Assembly: GCF_003863355.1 (NCBI RefSeq)
Contig: NZ_QQWG01000003.1
Span: 62,001 to 126,000, forward strand
Reading direction: 5' to 3'
DNA: 64,000 nucleotides
Origin: Ancylomarina euxina
GTDB lineage: Bacteria > Bacteroidota > Bacteroidia > Bacteroidales > Marinifilaceae
Shown: piece after piece, positions 1-7,965 of the stretch
Position numbering within the stretch: position 1 is the stretch's first letter
How the letters are laid out: each line of letters starts with the position of its first letter
Made by a program: the position numbers and the translations under genes
Notes under the pieces: model-generated
The model's input: the letters and a program-made list of their open reading frames with translations, nothing else
Databases searched by the model: none
What the model was told of the DNA's origin: nothing

Positions 1-37
1 CAGCATAAACTGATTTCAATTCCAGTAGTTTGGTCAT
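1..37 (-). CDS. Metal ABC transporter ATPase, N-terminus only (partial)
   Basis: An ATG on the minus strand at 37 opens a frame that runs off the window edge. The 12 visible residues (MTKLLELKSVYA) look like the first beta strand of an ABC ATPase of the zinc/manganese importer family (ZnuC type). It lies about 170 bp downstream of the zinc-type substrate-binding lipoprotein gene on the same strand, the usual partner arrangement. The Walker motifs are outside the window, so the family call is inference from a short peptide and the neighbour. Confidence 0.5.
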   Translation of the reverse strand, partial: MTKLLELKSVYA

Positions 38-65
38 TTTGTTTTTGTTGTTTTGAGCAGATACA

Positions 66-150
66 AAATACAAAGTATTTCGCAGAAAGCACTATAGAAG
101 TATCAAGTATCAAGTTAATTATGAATTAGAAATTATGAGTTATGAATTTC
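66..150. repeat. Short palindrome and degenerate word repeats between the ABC importer genes
   Basis: Positions 66-80 form an interrupted palindrome, AAATAC-AAA-GTATTT, with the same AC-AAA-GT core found in the 41-bp repeat array near 49.3 kb. Positions 99-114 repeat the word AGTATCA, and 118-150 repeat variants of ATTATGAATT / ATTATGAGTT. Function is unknown. Similar low-complexity word repeats occur at about 51.0 kb and 51.84 kb. Confidence 0.5.
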
Positions 151-204
151 AAATTCATAAAATATCAAACTCACAATTTCACTCATTTTCAACTTTAGGC
201 ACTT

Positions 205-1074
205 CTATTTCTTTAGGTAAGTCATAATTCGGTTCATCTCAGTCAACCAATCCTCACTTAAGGGGTCAATCTGAATCAATTCAGCATCAATCTCTTTAGC
301 AATAACCTGAGCATTTTCAATATTGAATTGCTTTTGAAGAAAAATTGTTTTGATATTGTGAGCTTTAGCTTGGTGGAGCATTTTCTTCATATGAGCCGGT
401 GAAGGCGCTTTGCCATCGTGCTCGATTGAAATTTGAGTTAAACCATAGTCTCTTGCAATGTATGAAAGCGCAGGGTGGTAAATCATGAAAGCCTTTTCAG
501 GCATTTGAGAAAAGATAGCTTCTGCACCTTTGTCCATTACATTGATATCCGACATCAACTTCATGTAGTTGCCTGTGTATTCTTGTTCTTTTTCCGGAGC
601 CAATTGCACCAATACTTTAAAGGTATTTGCGATAAGTTGCTTGGCTGTTTTTGGAGATGACCAGATGTGAGGATCGATACCTCCTTCATGAAAATGATCG
701 CCATGACGAACTTCGGTCCCTTTAATTAGTTCAATCCCCTCCGACATATCAACACTTTTAATATGATCGTTTCCTTCTAATAATTTATTCAACCAAGCTT
801 TCTCGAATGGAATGTGACCAATTCTCAAATACAAGGATGATTTTGACATATCCTTCATTTGTTTTGGCGTGGGTTCATAGCTAGCAGGACTTGCTCCAGG
901 AGGAATAAGTACGTTTACTCTGAAATCCTTACCAGCAATACGCTCGATAAAGTATTTTTGAGGTAGAATACTAACTGAAATTAGTTTATTGTCAACTTTG
1001 TTTTGTTTCGAGTTACAAGATTGAAATCCTAAGCTAAGGCCTAGGAATAACAAAAAAAGAGTGATTTTGTTCAT
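205..1074 (-). CDS. znuA: Zinc-type ABC transporter substrate-binding lipoprotein (ZnuA/TroA family)
   Basis: The 289-residue protein begins with a lipoprotein signal (lipobox LGFQSC), so it should be anchored on the outer face of the inner membrane and deliver metal to an ABC permease. The body is a TroA-like fold: VSILPQKYFIERIAG near the start, a histidine-rich loop (RHGDHFHEGGIDPHIW) with metal-binding His, a third His in MIYHPALSYIA, and the late EHDGKAPSP motif. The ATG at 1074 is preferred over an upstream in-frame TTG at 1092 because the signal peptide starts there. The ATPase gene follows on the same strand. A promoter containing a perfect 14-bp palindrome lies just upstream. Zinc is the most likely substrate, manganese is possible. 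Confidence 0.88.
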   Translation of the reverse strand: MNKITLFLLFLGLSLGFQSCNSKQNKVDNKLISVSILPQKYFIERIAGKDFRVNVLIPPGASPASYEPTPKQMKDMSKSSLYLRIGHIPFEKAWLNKLLEGNDHIKSVDMSEGIELIKGTEVRHGDHFHEGGIDPHIWSSPKTAKQLIANTFKVLVQLAPEKEQEYTGNYMKLMSDINVMDKGAEAIFSQMPEKAFMIYHPALSYIARDYGLTQISIEHDGKAPSPAHMKKMLHQAKAHNIKTIFLQKQFNIENAQVIAKEIDAELIQIDPLSEDWLTEMNRIMTYLKK

Positions 1075-1112
1075 TTGATTTTGATGCTTCAATTTAGAAT
1101 AGTTTCAAATAA

Positions 1113-1142
1113 CAAATGTAAAATATTTTACTCAATTAGCAA
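1113..1142 (-). promoter_or_regulatory. Promoter of the zinc-binding lipoprotein gene with internal palindrome
   Basis: On the minus strand a TTG (1140-1142) lies 19 bp upstream of TACATTTG (1113-1120), matching the Bacteroidota -33/-7 pattern. The spacer and -7 box overlap a perfect 14-bp palindrome, GTAAAATATTTTAC (1118-1131), placed where a repressor would block polymerase. A metal-responsive repressor of the Fur/Zur family is the obvious candidate, by inference from the gene it controls. Confidence 0.6.
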
Positions 1143-1155
1143 TTCGTATTTCAAA

Positions 1156-4014
1156 TTAAAGCAGCTCCTCTTTTAGAAATTTTGCAGTGAACGATTCTGT
1201 GCATTCTGAAACCTCTTCAGGCGTACCTATACACATGACTTCTCCTCCCTTACGACCACCTTCTTTACCGATATCAATCACATGATCTGCAACTTTAATC
1301 ACATCCATATTGTGCTCAATTACGATTACCGTATTGCCTTTATCTACCAATCGATCTAATACTTCGAGTAAGACCCGGATGTCTTCAAAATGAAGACCTG
1401 TTGTTGGTTCATCAAGGATATAAAGAGTTTGCCCCGTATCCTTTTTAGCTAGTTCGGTTGCCAGTTTAACACGTTGAGATTCGCCACCTGAAAGCGTGGT
1501 TGATGGTTGCCCTAAAGTGATGTAACCCAATCCAACTTCTTGCAAAACTTTGAGCTTAGGCAGAATCGTTGGAATTTTCTCAAAGAAAACGACTGCTTGA
1601 TTGATGGTCATATCCAAAACATCGCCAATAGACTTTCCTTTGTAACGAACCTCTAAAGTTTCACGATTGTATCGTTTACCATTACATTCATCACAATGCA
1701 CATACACATCGGGAAGGAAATTCATTTCGATAGCTCTAACGCCGGCACCTTGACAGGTTTCACAACGCCCACCTTTTACATTAAAGGAGAATCTTCCGGC
1801 TTTATATCCTCGGATTAGAGACTCAGGTAATTTTTCGTAAAGTTTACGAATATCACCAAACACATTGGTGTAAGTTGCAGGATTCGATCGAGGCGTTTTT
1901 CCCAAAGGAGCTTGATTTACTTCAACGACCTTATCGACATGATCAATTCCTTTTATCTTATCGTAGCTCAAAGGATCTTTAACAGATCTATAGAAATGCT
2001 GTGATAGGATGGGTTGCAAGGTTCCATTTATCAAACTCGATTTTCCACTACCAGAAACACCCGTAACACAGATAAATTTCCCAAGAGGAAAACTAACATC
2101 AACATTCTTTAGATTATTTCCTTTACAGCCTATTAGTTGGATGCTTTTACCATTTCCTTTTCGTCTTTTCTCAGGAATAACAATGCTTTTTTTACCATTG
2201 ATGTATTGCGAGGTAAGGCTATCGCCACTTAGCATTTTATTAGGCGTACCAGCAAAAACGATTTCACCACCATGCTTACCAGCAAAAGGCCCCATATCTA
2301 CTACGTAATCAGCAGATAAAATCATATCCTTATCGTGCTCTACAACAACAACAGAGTTGCCCGAGTCGCGAAGCTGTCTTAAGGATTGAATCAATTTTTG
2401 ATTGTCTCGCTGATGAAGCCCAATACTGGGTTCATCGAGTATATAAAGCACATTAACCAGCTGTGAACCAATTTGTGTTGCCAAGCGTATACGTTGCGAT
2501 TCACCTCCAGAGAGGGTTATAGAACTACGATTGAGAGAGAGATATTCCAAACCTACATCAAGTAAGAATTCTAGACGATCTCGAATCTCTTTTAGAACTT
2601 CTGATGCAATTTTGAGTTGCTTTTCGCTTAAATGAGTCTCAACGGTTGCAATCCATTCGCTTAAAAGACTAAGGTCCATTTGAGCGAGATCGGTAATGTT
2701 CTTATCGTGAATTCGAAAATACAGCGATTCTTTTTTTAAACGTTGTCCTTCACAGGTTGGGCATAGTGTGTTTTTAATAAATTGCTCTGCCCATTTTTTT
2801 GCCTTTTTCGAAGTGGTACTACTTTCCTGATTCGAGATGTATTTTAAGACACCATCAAAACTTAAAAAGTAATTTGATGAACTCCCCAGTGGCGTATTTT
2901 CAAGCTTAAAGGTCTCGTTTGATCCGTCGAGAATAATACTCAAGGCTTCTTCTGGAATATCATTGATGGCCGTTTTTAAGTCAAAATTGTACTTACGAGC
3001 GATCGCTTCAATCTGCCAAAAGATTAGGCTATTTTTGTATTTACCCAAGGGCACAATTCCACCTGCGTGAATACTCACACTGTCATCGGGAATAATTTTT
3101 TCAATATCAATAGCACTTATTCGACCTAAACCTTTACACTTAGGGCAAGCTCCGTGTGGTGAGTTGAATGAGAAACTATGAGGTGCTGGTGTATTATAGG
3201 AAAGACCTGTACTAGGACACATTAAGAGACGACTGTAGTATTTCACTTCCTCACTATCCTTATCCATAATCATGGTAATGCCCTTACCATGTTTCATCGC
3301 CATTTGAATGGATTCTTTCAATCGCTTATCACCAACTTCATCAACAACCAATTTGTCAATTAAAATCTCGATGGTATGACTCTTGTAACGATCGACTTTA
3401 AAACCATGAAGTAATTCCACAATCTCACCATCGACACGTGCATATAAAAATCCTTTTTTTCTAATCTGTTCGAATAGATCTTTATAATGTCCTTTTCTCC
3501 CTTTTACAATAGGAGCGAGAATGTAAATTCGTTTCTCATTGAATTTCTCAAAGATGAGATTGATAATTTGCTCATCGGTATATTTAACCATCTTCTCACC
3601 CGTTTCGTAGGAGTAAGCAATACTTGCCCTTGCAAAAAGTAGTCGGAGGAAATCGTATAGTTCGGTTATGGTCCCAACGGTTGAACGTGGGTTTTTATTT
3701 GTGGTTTTCTGCTCTATGGCGATTACTGGACTAAGTCCGGTGATTTTATCCACATCAGGACGCTCCATGCCACCGAGGAATTGACGAGCATAGGCGGAGA
3801 ATGTTTCGATATATCGACGCTGACCTTCAGCATAGATTGTGTCGAAAGCCAATGAAGATTTTCCACTACCACTTAATCCAGTAATAACGGAAAGTTGATT
3901 GCGGGGAATACTTATATCAATATTTTTCAGGTTATGAACTCTTGCACCAAGAACGTCAATATTCTCGGTTTCTAATAGTTCATTTTCTATGATTTGTTCA
4001 GCTTTGTCTTTCAA
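1156..4014 (-). CDS. uvrA: Excinuclease ABC subunit A
   Basis: This 952-residue protein is the damage-recognition ATPase of nucleotide excision repair, which loads UvrB on DNA. It has the UvrA layout: Walker A (GLSGSGKSS, residues 46-54), first zinc finger (CPKCKGLG with the distant cysteine pair), signature LSGGESQRIRLATQ, Walker B (LYILDEPSIGLHQRD), then the second half with GVSGSGKSS, CETCQGAG/CDECNGKRY zinc module, LSGGESQRVKLA and LYILDEPTTGLHFED. Length is normal (E. coli about 940). The start is a TTG at 4014; no ATG precedes the conserved GARVHNLKNI segment, and an AAGGAG sits 8 nt upstream. The neighbouring genes give no functional link. Confidence 0.97.
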   Translation of the reverse strand: MKDKAEQIIENELLETENIDVLGARVHNLKNIDISIPRNQLSVITGLSGSGKSSLAFDTIYAEGQRRYIETFSAYARQFLGGMERPDVDKITGLSPVIAIEQKTTNKNPRSTVGTITELYDFLRLLFARASIAYSYETGEKMVKYTDEQIINLIFEKFNEKRIYILAPIVKGRKGHYKDLFEQIRKKGFLYARVDGEIVELLHGFKVDRYKSHTIEILIDKLVVDEVGDKRLKESIQMAMKHGKGITMIMDKDSEEVKYYSRLLMCPSTGLSYNTPAPHSFSFNSPHGACPKCKGLGRISAIDIEKIIPDDSVSIHAGGIVPLGKYKNSLIFWQIEAIARKYNFDLKTAINDIPEEALSIILDGSNETFKLENTPLGSSSNYFLSFDGVLKYISNQESSTTSKKAKKWAEQFIKNTLCPTCEGQRLKKESLYFRIHDKNITDLAQMDLSLLSEWIATVETHLSEKQLKIASEVLKEIRDRLEFLLDVGLEYLSLNRSSITLSGGESQRIRLATQIGSQLVNVLYILDEPSIGLHQRDNQKLIQSLRQLRDSGNSVVVVEHDKDMILSADYVVDMGPFAGKHGGEIVFAGTPNKMLSGDSLTSQYINGKKSIVIPEKRRKGNGKSIQLIGCKGNNLKNVDVSFPLGKFICVTGVSGSGKSSLINGTLQPILSQHFYRSVKDPLSYDKIKGIDHVDKVVEVNQAPLGKTPRSNPATYTNVFGDIRKLYEKLPESLIRGYKAGRFSFNVKGGRCETCQGAGVRAIEMNFLPDVYVHCDECNGKRYNRETLEVRYKGKSIGDVLDMTINQAVVFFEKIPTILPKLKVLQEVGLGYITLGQPSTTLSGGESQRVKLATELAKKDTGQTLYILDEPTTGLHFEDIRVLLEVLDRLVDKGNTVIVIEHNMDVIKVADHVIDIGKEGGRKGGEVMCIGTPEEVSECTESFTAKFLKEELL

Positions 4015-4022
4015 TCTACAAT

Positions 4023-4028
4023 CTCCTT
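4023..4028 (-). promoter_or_regulatory. Shine-Dalgarno AAGGAG before the uvrA TTG start
   Basis: AAGGAG on the minus strand ends 8 nt before the TTG at 4014. An in-frame TAA lies immediately upstream, so the start cannot be far away. Clear Shine-Dalgarno sites are rare in this window, and this one supports TTG as the real start. Confidence 0.65.
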
Positions 4029-4090
4029 ATAATTTAAATCCTCGCTTCTACAGATGTTTTTACTTACGGATACCTTCAATAAGCTAACAA

Positions 4091-5077
4091 CTACTTCTCT
4101 TCTTCCTGAGGTTTTTTGTATTCAGAAAACGCAAAATTAATATATCCTTTGGCAGGAAGTGTAATTTCGTACTCTTTTTTAGATTTATTTGTGAGATAGG
4201 GCTTTCTTAACCAAGGATTAAAGAGTTTTAGTATTTTATAATTAAGCCCATTTTTTTTTGCAAGATCAGCAAAATCCTTCACCTCACCTTTAATTTTAAT
4301 CTTCCGAGTAGGAATGTTGGGATATAAATCGGAGTCACGGAATCTAAAGCCAAAATCTTGAGGATTTTCCATGATAAATTTGGTCGCAATAATTCTGAAA
4401 AGATAACGAGCTGGCTCTTCACCCAACAAAAGGTCATAATACGATCCTGCATTTTGAAGTTTCATTTGAGAATGGATGTGTGTTCTGCCTGCATTATATG
4501 AGGCAGCTACCAAGGCCCAGCTACCAAATTTTTCATAGGAATCTTTCAAATAGCTGCAAGCTGCTTGTGTTGATTTCTCAATATTGTATCGTTCATCTAC
4601 TTCTTTATTAATTTCAAGCTTATAATCGCGAGCAGTAGGTGGCATAAATTGCCATAAACCGACAGCACCTGCTGGTGAAACAACTGTTGGGATCAAGCCA
4701 CTTTCAATCAAAGCTAAATATTTAAAATCATCTGGGACTCCTTCATTTTTTAAGATAGGTTCGATGATTGGAAAATAACGATTGGCTCGTTTTATAAACA
4801 ATAAGGTTTGAGATTGCCAATAGGTATTTACAAGCAGTTCTCTGTCCAATGATTCTTTTACATCCCATCGGTCCAAAGGCACTTTTTCATCTGCAAAGAA
4901 GAGATTGTTAGGTGTTTTTAATGCGTAAACCTCATACTTATCCATATAATCTGTTCCCAGATGTTCATTATCGAGGTCGGATAGTTTTGAGTAATTAAAA
5001 AGCTGGGCCACGAAATAACCACAGGTTAGCAAAATCAGTGTGAGTGATATATTTTTGAATGTCTTATTTTTTAACAT
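4091..5077 (-). CDS. Lytic transglycosylase (MltD-like, SLT domain) with C-terminal LysM-like region
   Basis: The 328-residue protein cleaves peptidoglycan glycan strands. It has one N-terminal membrane segment (about residues 9-25), then an SLT goose-type lysozyme domain with catalytic Glu125 in ALIESGL, followed by SPAGAVGLWQFMP, RYNIEKSTQAA and AASYNAGR. The C-terminal 60 residues (FADLAKKNGL, LFNPWLRK) resemble a peptidoglycan-binding LysM module. The open frame extends upstream to 5179, but that part would overlap the aminotransferase gene; the ATG at 5077 puts the transmembrane segment at the N-terminus and is chosen. It follows the aminotransferase by 40 bp on the same strand, so the two are probably co-transcribed. 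Confidence 0.9.
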   Translation of the reverse strand: MLKNKTFKNISLTLILLTCGYFVAQLFNYSKLSDLDNEHLGTDYMDKYEVYALKTPNNLFFADEKVPLDRWDVKESLDRELLVNTYWQSQTLLFIKRANRYFPIIEPILKNEGVPDDFKYLALIESGLIPTVVSPAGAVGLWQFMPPTARDYKLEINKEVDERYNIEKSTQAACSYLKDSYEKFGSWALVAASYNAGRTHIHSQMKLQNAGSYYDLLLGEEPARYLFRIIATKFIMENPQDFGFRFRDSDLYPNIPTRKIKIKGEVKDFADLAKKNGLNYKILKLFNPWLRKPYLTNKSKKEYEITLPAKGYINFAFSEYKKPQEEEK

Positions 5078-5117
5078 GTTTTGAGTTTTTAAAGGCGTCC
5101 TAATACTGAGGTTTGAT

Positions 5118-6221
5118 CTAGAATTTATCGAAATAAGTTTTGAATTCCTCTGGAGGCACAGAAACACAGATTCTAGCATATTTAGCAGCCTTATCTTTTT
5201 GGGTCTTGGTGAAATAGCTTAGTGATACAGAGCCGATTCTTTTTTCCAAGAGTTCTTCTTCTGATTTGTTTACGATTACAAATATGCCAATGGCTTTACT
5301 ATTCGTGTAGAATTCAGATGCGAGAAGGCCTTTTTCTTCAAGAAAATTAATGTTCTGGTTTATACCTTTTACAGTTGTTTCTTTAAACTGTTTTCTGCTA
5401 TTTTCTCCTTTTTCTGAGTTCAATAAATTTGCAACCAGAATTTGAGAGAAAGCATTAATGCCATTGGTGGCATACATGAGTCGAATACCCAACTCGGTAT
5501 TAAATTCGGTATTTATAGAGTGGATAAAGCCCAAACGTTGCCCACTAAGCCCGATTGATTTGCTAAAACTTTCTACAATAATCACATTCTCAAAATCGAG
5601 TAGATTCTGATAAAAAAGATCTTCATTGTCGCAAAATATTCTTCGATAAGGACAATCGATTATAACAGTTGTATCATTATCATTCAGAATTTGAATGATC
5701 CTAAAAAGTTCGTCATCTTCAACCTTATTACCAATCGGGTTGTTTGGATCACAAATGATAACAGCTGAATTTTTAATTTCAGGTAAACGATCTAACAGAT
5801 TATCAAAATGGGTATAAGTCCCAGATTCAATCTCTCGAATGGTCATTATCTGAAAATAGGAGCCCCAATAATACTCTGGTAAGAGAATTCGATCGACATT
5901 AAGTGTTTGGAATGTGAGGTCGAGAGCAGACATACCACCCCCACTAATACTAATATTAGACAAGGTGCTTTTGTTGTCAAAATAATGTTGATTGATTGCC
6001 TCTCGTAACTCTTGTCTTCCCTGCGAAGGAGGATAAACCTGCATGGCATTGCTATTGAAGCCTACATCTTCAACAATAGAATTTAGGTTTATATTGCAAA
6101 CGGCATTTACACCACGATTAAGTAGTAAATATTCTTCCCCAGTTTCAACGCTCTGTTTTCTAATTCTCTCCCCGATACCAACAATGGCAGAATATTTTGC
6201 TCCACTTTTCCGTATTTGCAT
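5118..6221 (-). CDS. PLP-dependent aminotransferase, class I/II fold
   Basis: The 367-residue protein has the aspartate aminotransferase fold type I motifs: DPNNPIG (158-164), the cofactor-binding Asp189 and Tyr192 in DCPYRR, and the Schiff-base Lys221 in SFSKSIGLSGQRLG. The substrate cannot be read from the sequence. It is somewhat short for the family and its N-terminus (RGVNAVCNINLN) is untypical, so it may be a specialised amino acid transaminase or lyase. It lies upstream of a lytic transglycosylase gene in a likely two-gene operon. Confidence 0.85.
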   Translation of the reverse strand: MQIRKSGAKYSAIVGIGERIRKQSVETGEEYLLLNRGVNAVCNINLNSIVEDVGFNSNAMQVYPPSQGRQELREAINQHYFDNKSTLSNISISGGGMSALDLTFQTLNVDRILLPEYYWGSYFQIMTIREIESGTYTHFDNLLDRLPEIKNSAVIICDPNNPIGNKVEDDELFRIIQILNDNDTTVIIDCPYRRIFCDNEDLFYQNLLDFENVIIVESFSKSIGLSGQRLGFIHSINTEFNTELGIRLMYATNGINAFSQILVANLLNSEKGENSRKQFKETTVKGINQNINFLEEKGLLASEFYTNSKAIGIFVIVNKSEEELLEKRIGSVSLSYFTKTQKDKAAKYARICVSVPPEEFKTYFDKF

Positions 6222-6271
6222 AAGTTTGTCTGTTTATGAAGATTCTAGTAAAATGCTTATTTAGAATAATT

Positions 6272-6279
6272 CAAAGATA
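6272..6279 (-). promoter_or_regulatory. Candidate -7 box (TATCTTTG) for the aminotransferase operon
   Basis: TATCTTTG on the minus strand matches the Bacteroidota TAnnTTTG box exactly and lies about 50 nt before the aminotransferase start. No good -33 TTG was found at the right spacing, so the call is tentative. Confidence 0.4.
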
Positions 6280-6386
6280 AGAATATCTCTTGTTATGAGA
6301 ACGGCTTATTGCCAGTTTTAATATTTGATTTAGATATTTTTTTTAAGTTTTTCCTTGTTCATTTTAAGAAAGACCATAATGAATAA

Positions 6387-6411
6387 CGCCCCAAAACTAA
6401 GTTTTGAGGCG
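6387..6411 (-). terminator. Hairpin downstream of the C1B peptidase gene
   Basis: CGCCCCAAAAC (6387-6397) pairs with GTTTTGAGGCG (6401-6411) across a 3-nt loop with one mismatch. It lies about 45 bp past the peptidase stop codon. Confidence 0.6.
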
Positions 6412-6456
6412 CTAATTATCTTGATTGTTCTGATTTATGAGTCTCTTGACCAAAAA

Positions 6457-7848
6457 TTAAAACATATAGTCCCAAACAGGAAGTTGAATTGGCTTGCTTT
6501 CAAAAGCTTTGATCGCCTTTTCGTTTAAATATTTTTTGTTGATTACAACACGAAACATATACTCACTGAACCACTCATCTGTGAAAGTTAAGTAACCATT
6601 GTTTCCTGAAGTTGTACCCCAAGAGTTTTCGAACTCCCATTTTATTGGCTTTTCGTTTTCGTCAACATCAACTCCAATAAGTGTCATTGCATGAGATGAG
6701 CCCGATTGGCGAGTTAGGATTCTAGCTTTTTTGTCCATATCGAACTCAACACCGAATAAAGAAGCATAGTCGTAGGTGTTCATATCCATTACGCCAGCTT
6801 CACGGTTGTGTTGTTTTCCTACATCGCAAGATGCATACATCGCCTGATTGTTTTTGATAGAAGCCATCGCAAATGCTTTAATCTCATCATTTGGCAAGTT
6901 TAAATAGGTCCAGTTGATACCTTCAGCTACATTACGGTAGTTTTTGATTTCGTAAACTTTGTAATATTCACGAGTTGGGTCATTCATAATCATCACCATT
7001 TCGTCTTTTGCAAACTCAGGTGCTACAAGAGCCATAAATTCCTGAGGAGTGTATTTCTTAGCCTCGCTAACTTTACCATCAGTATCTTTGTATCTCCACG
7101 TAAAATCAACAGGTGGCTGACCCAATGAAAGAGCTAAAATACGGTAGACATCTTTCAATGCGCTTACTTTTGCAGCTTCAACTTTTTTCGCATGTCCTTT
7201 TTTGATTGCAAGCTGACGGATTTTGTATGCTTCACCTCTCAGTTTCTCTTTAACAATTCGGTTTAGTTGACCTGTGTTATTCGAAATAGTGGTTTCAGGC
7301 ATAACTTCAGCTGGAACAACACCATATTTTTTTGCGACATTGAAAAATGAATTCCAAACACCACCATCATCAATAGGGCTACTTAAGTATCGAACAACTT
7401 CTCTGTCGTCCATATCTTTATCAGCAGTAGCAATAATGTTTTCTAAGAATAGGTTTGACTTTTCGAAGATATCCCAGAAATAGTTGTAGTTGTGTGAAAA
7501 ATCGAAAGAGCTAAGATTTAAATCTTTGATCACGTTTGGACGAATTGTGTTCATCGAAGTGAACATCCAACAACGACCTGAGCTTTTTTGGTTGGTAATT
7601 CCTTTTACAGCAACTCTGTACTTAAAAAAGTGATCAGTTGCGCCTACTTTGTTTCTGTTTAGTGCTATATCGCGAATGCTTTTACTGTTTGTAATTGCAT
7701 TCTGAATTGCTTGGGTTGAAGCATCAGCATTAAAGCTATTGCGAATCTCGCTAAGTGTTTTGCTGTCAATAGCACCCTTAGTTTGTGCCATGCTAGTACC
7801 TGCAATAGCCAAAGCTAAAACAGGAAGCATTAAAAATTTAAAATTCAT
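6457..7848 (-). CDS. Secreted aminopeptidase C / bleomycin hydrolase-like cysteine peptidase (C1B)
   Basis: The 463-residue papain-like peptidase probably trims peptides after export. A signal peptide (MNFKFLMLPVLALAIAGTSMAQ) starts at the ATG at 7848; the open frame extends 12 codons further, but that would bury the signal. Catalytic residues are visible: Cys93 in QKSSGRCWMF, His386 in SSHAMTLIG and Asn408 in FENSWG. The C-terminal VWDYMF resembles the tail that enters the active-site cavity in bleomycin hydrolases. Intracellular PepC has no signal peptide, so the exported form is the noteworthy point. It appears to be a single-gene unit with its own -7 box and hairpin. Confidence 0.92.
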   Translation of the reverse strand: MNFKFLMLPVLALAIAGTSMAQTKGAIDSKTLSEIRNSFNADASTQAIQNAITNSKSIRDIALNRNKVGATDHFFKYRVAVKGITNQKSSGRCWMFTSMNTIRPNVIKDLNLSSFDFSHNYNYFWDIFEKSNLFLENIIATADKDMDDREVVRYLSSPIDDGGVWNSFFNVAKKYGVVPAEVMPETTISNNTGQLNRIVKEKLRGEAYKIRQLAIKKGHAKKVEAAKVSALKDVYRILALSLGQPPVDFTWRYKDTDGKVSEAKKYTPQEFMALVAPEFAKDEMVMIMNDPTREYYKVYEIKNYRNVAEGINWTYLNLPNDEIKAFAMASIKNNQAMYASCDVGKQHNREAGVMDMNTYDYASLFGVEFDMDKKARILTRQSGSSHAMTLIGVDVDENEKPIKWEFENSWGTTSGNNGYLTFTDEWFSEYMFRVVINKKYLNEKAIKAFESKPIQLPVWDYMF

Positions 7849-7881
7849 GTTTGTGATTTTAGTTGTCAATTCTAATGAGCA

Positions 7882-7889
7882 CAAACATA
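7882..7889 (-). promoter_or_regulatory. Candidate -7 box (TATGTTTG) for the C1B peptidase
   Basis: TATGTTTG on the minus strand fits TAnnTTTG and would give a leader of about 25-30 nt before the ATG at 7848. The -33 element is weak. Confidence 0.4.
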
Positions 7890-7965
7890 AGAAAACTATG
7901 GGATTTTGTCTCGAATGATTTCCTACTAGAGAGCAGGTTTTATTATAAAATTTATTAAAATCAGA

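Noticed and set aside
5078-5179. N-terminal extension of the lytic transglycosylase frame
   Set aside because: It overlaps the end of the aminotransferase gene and would place the membrane helix in the interior; the ATG at 5077 is better.
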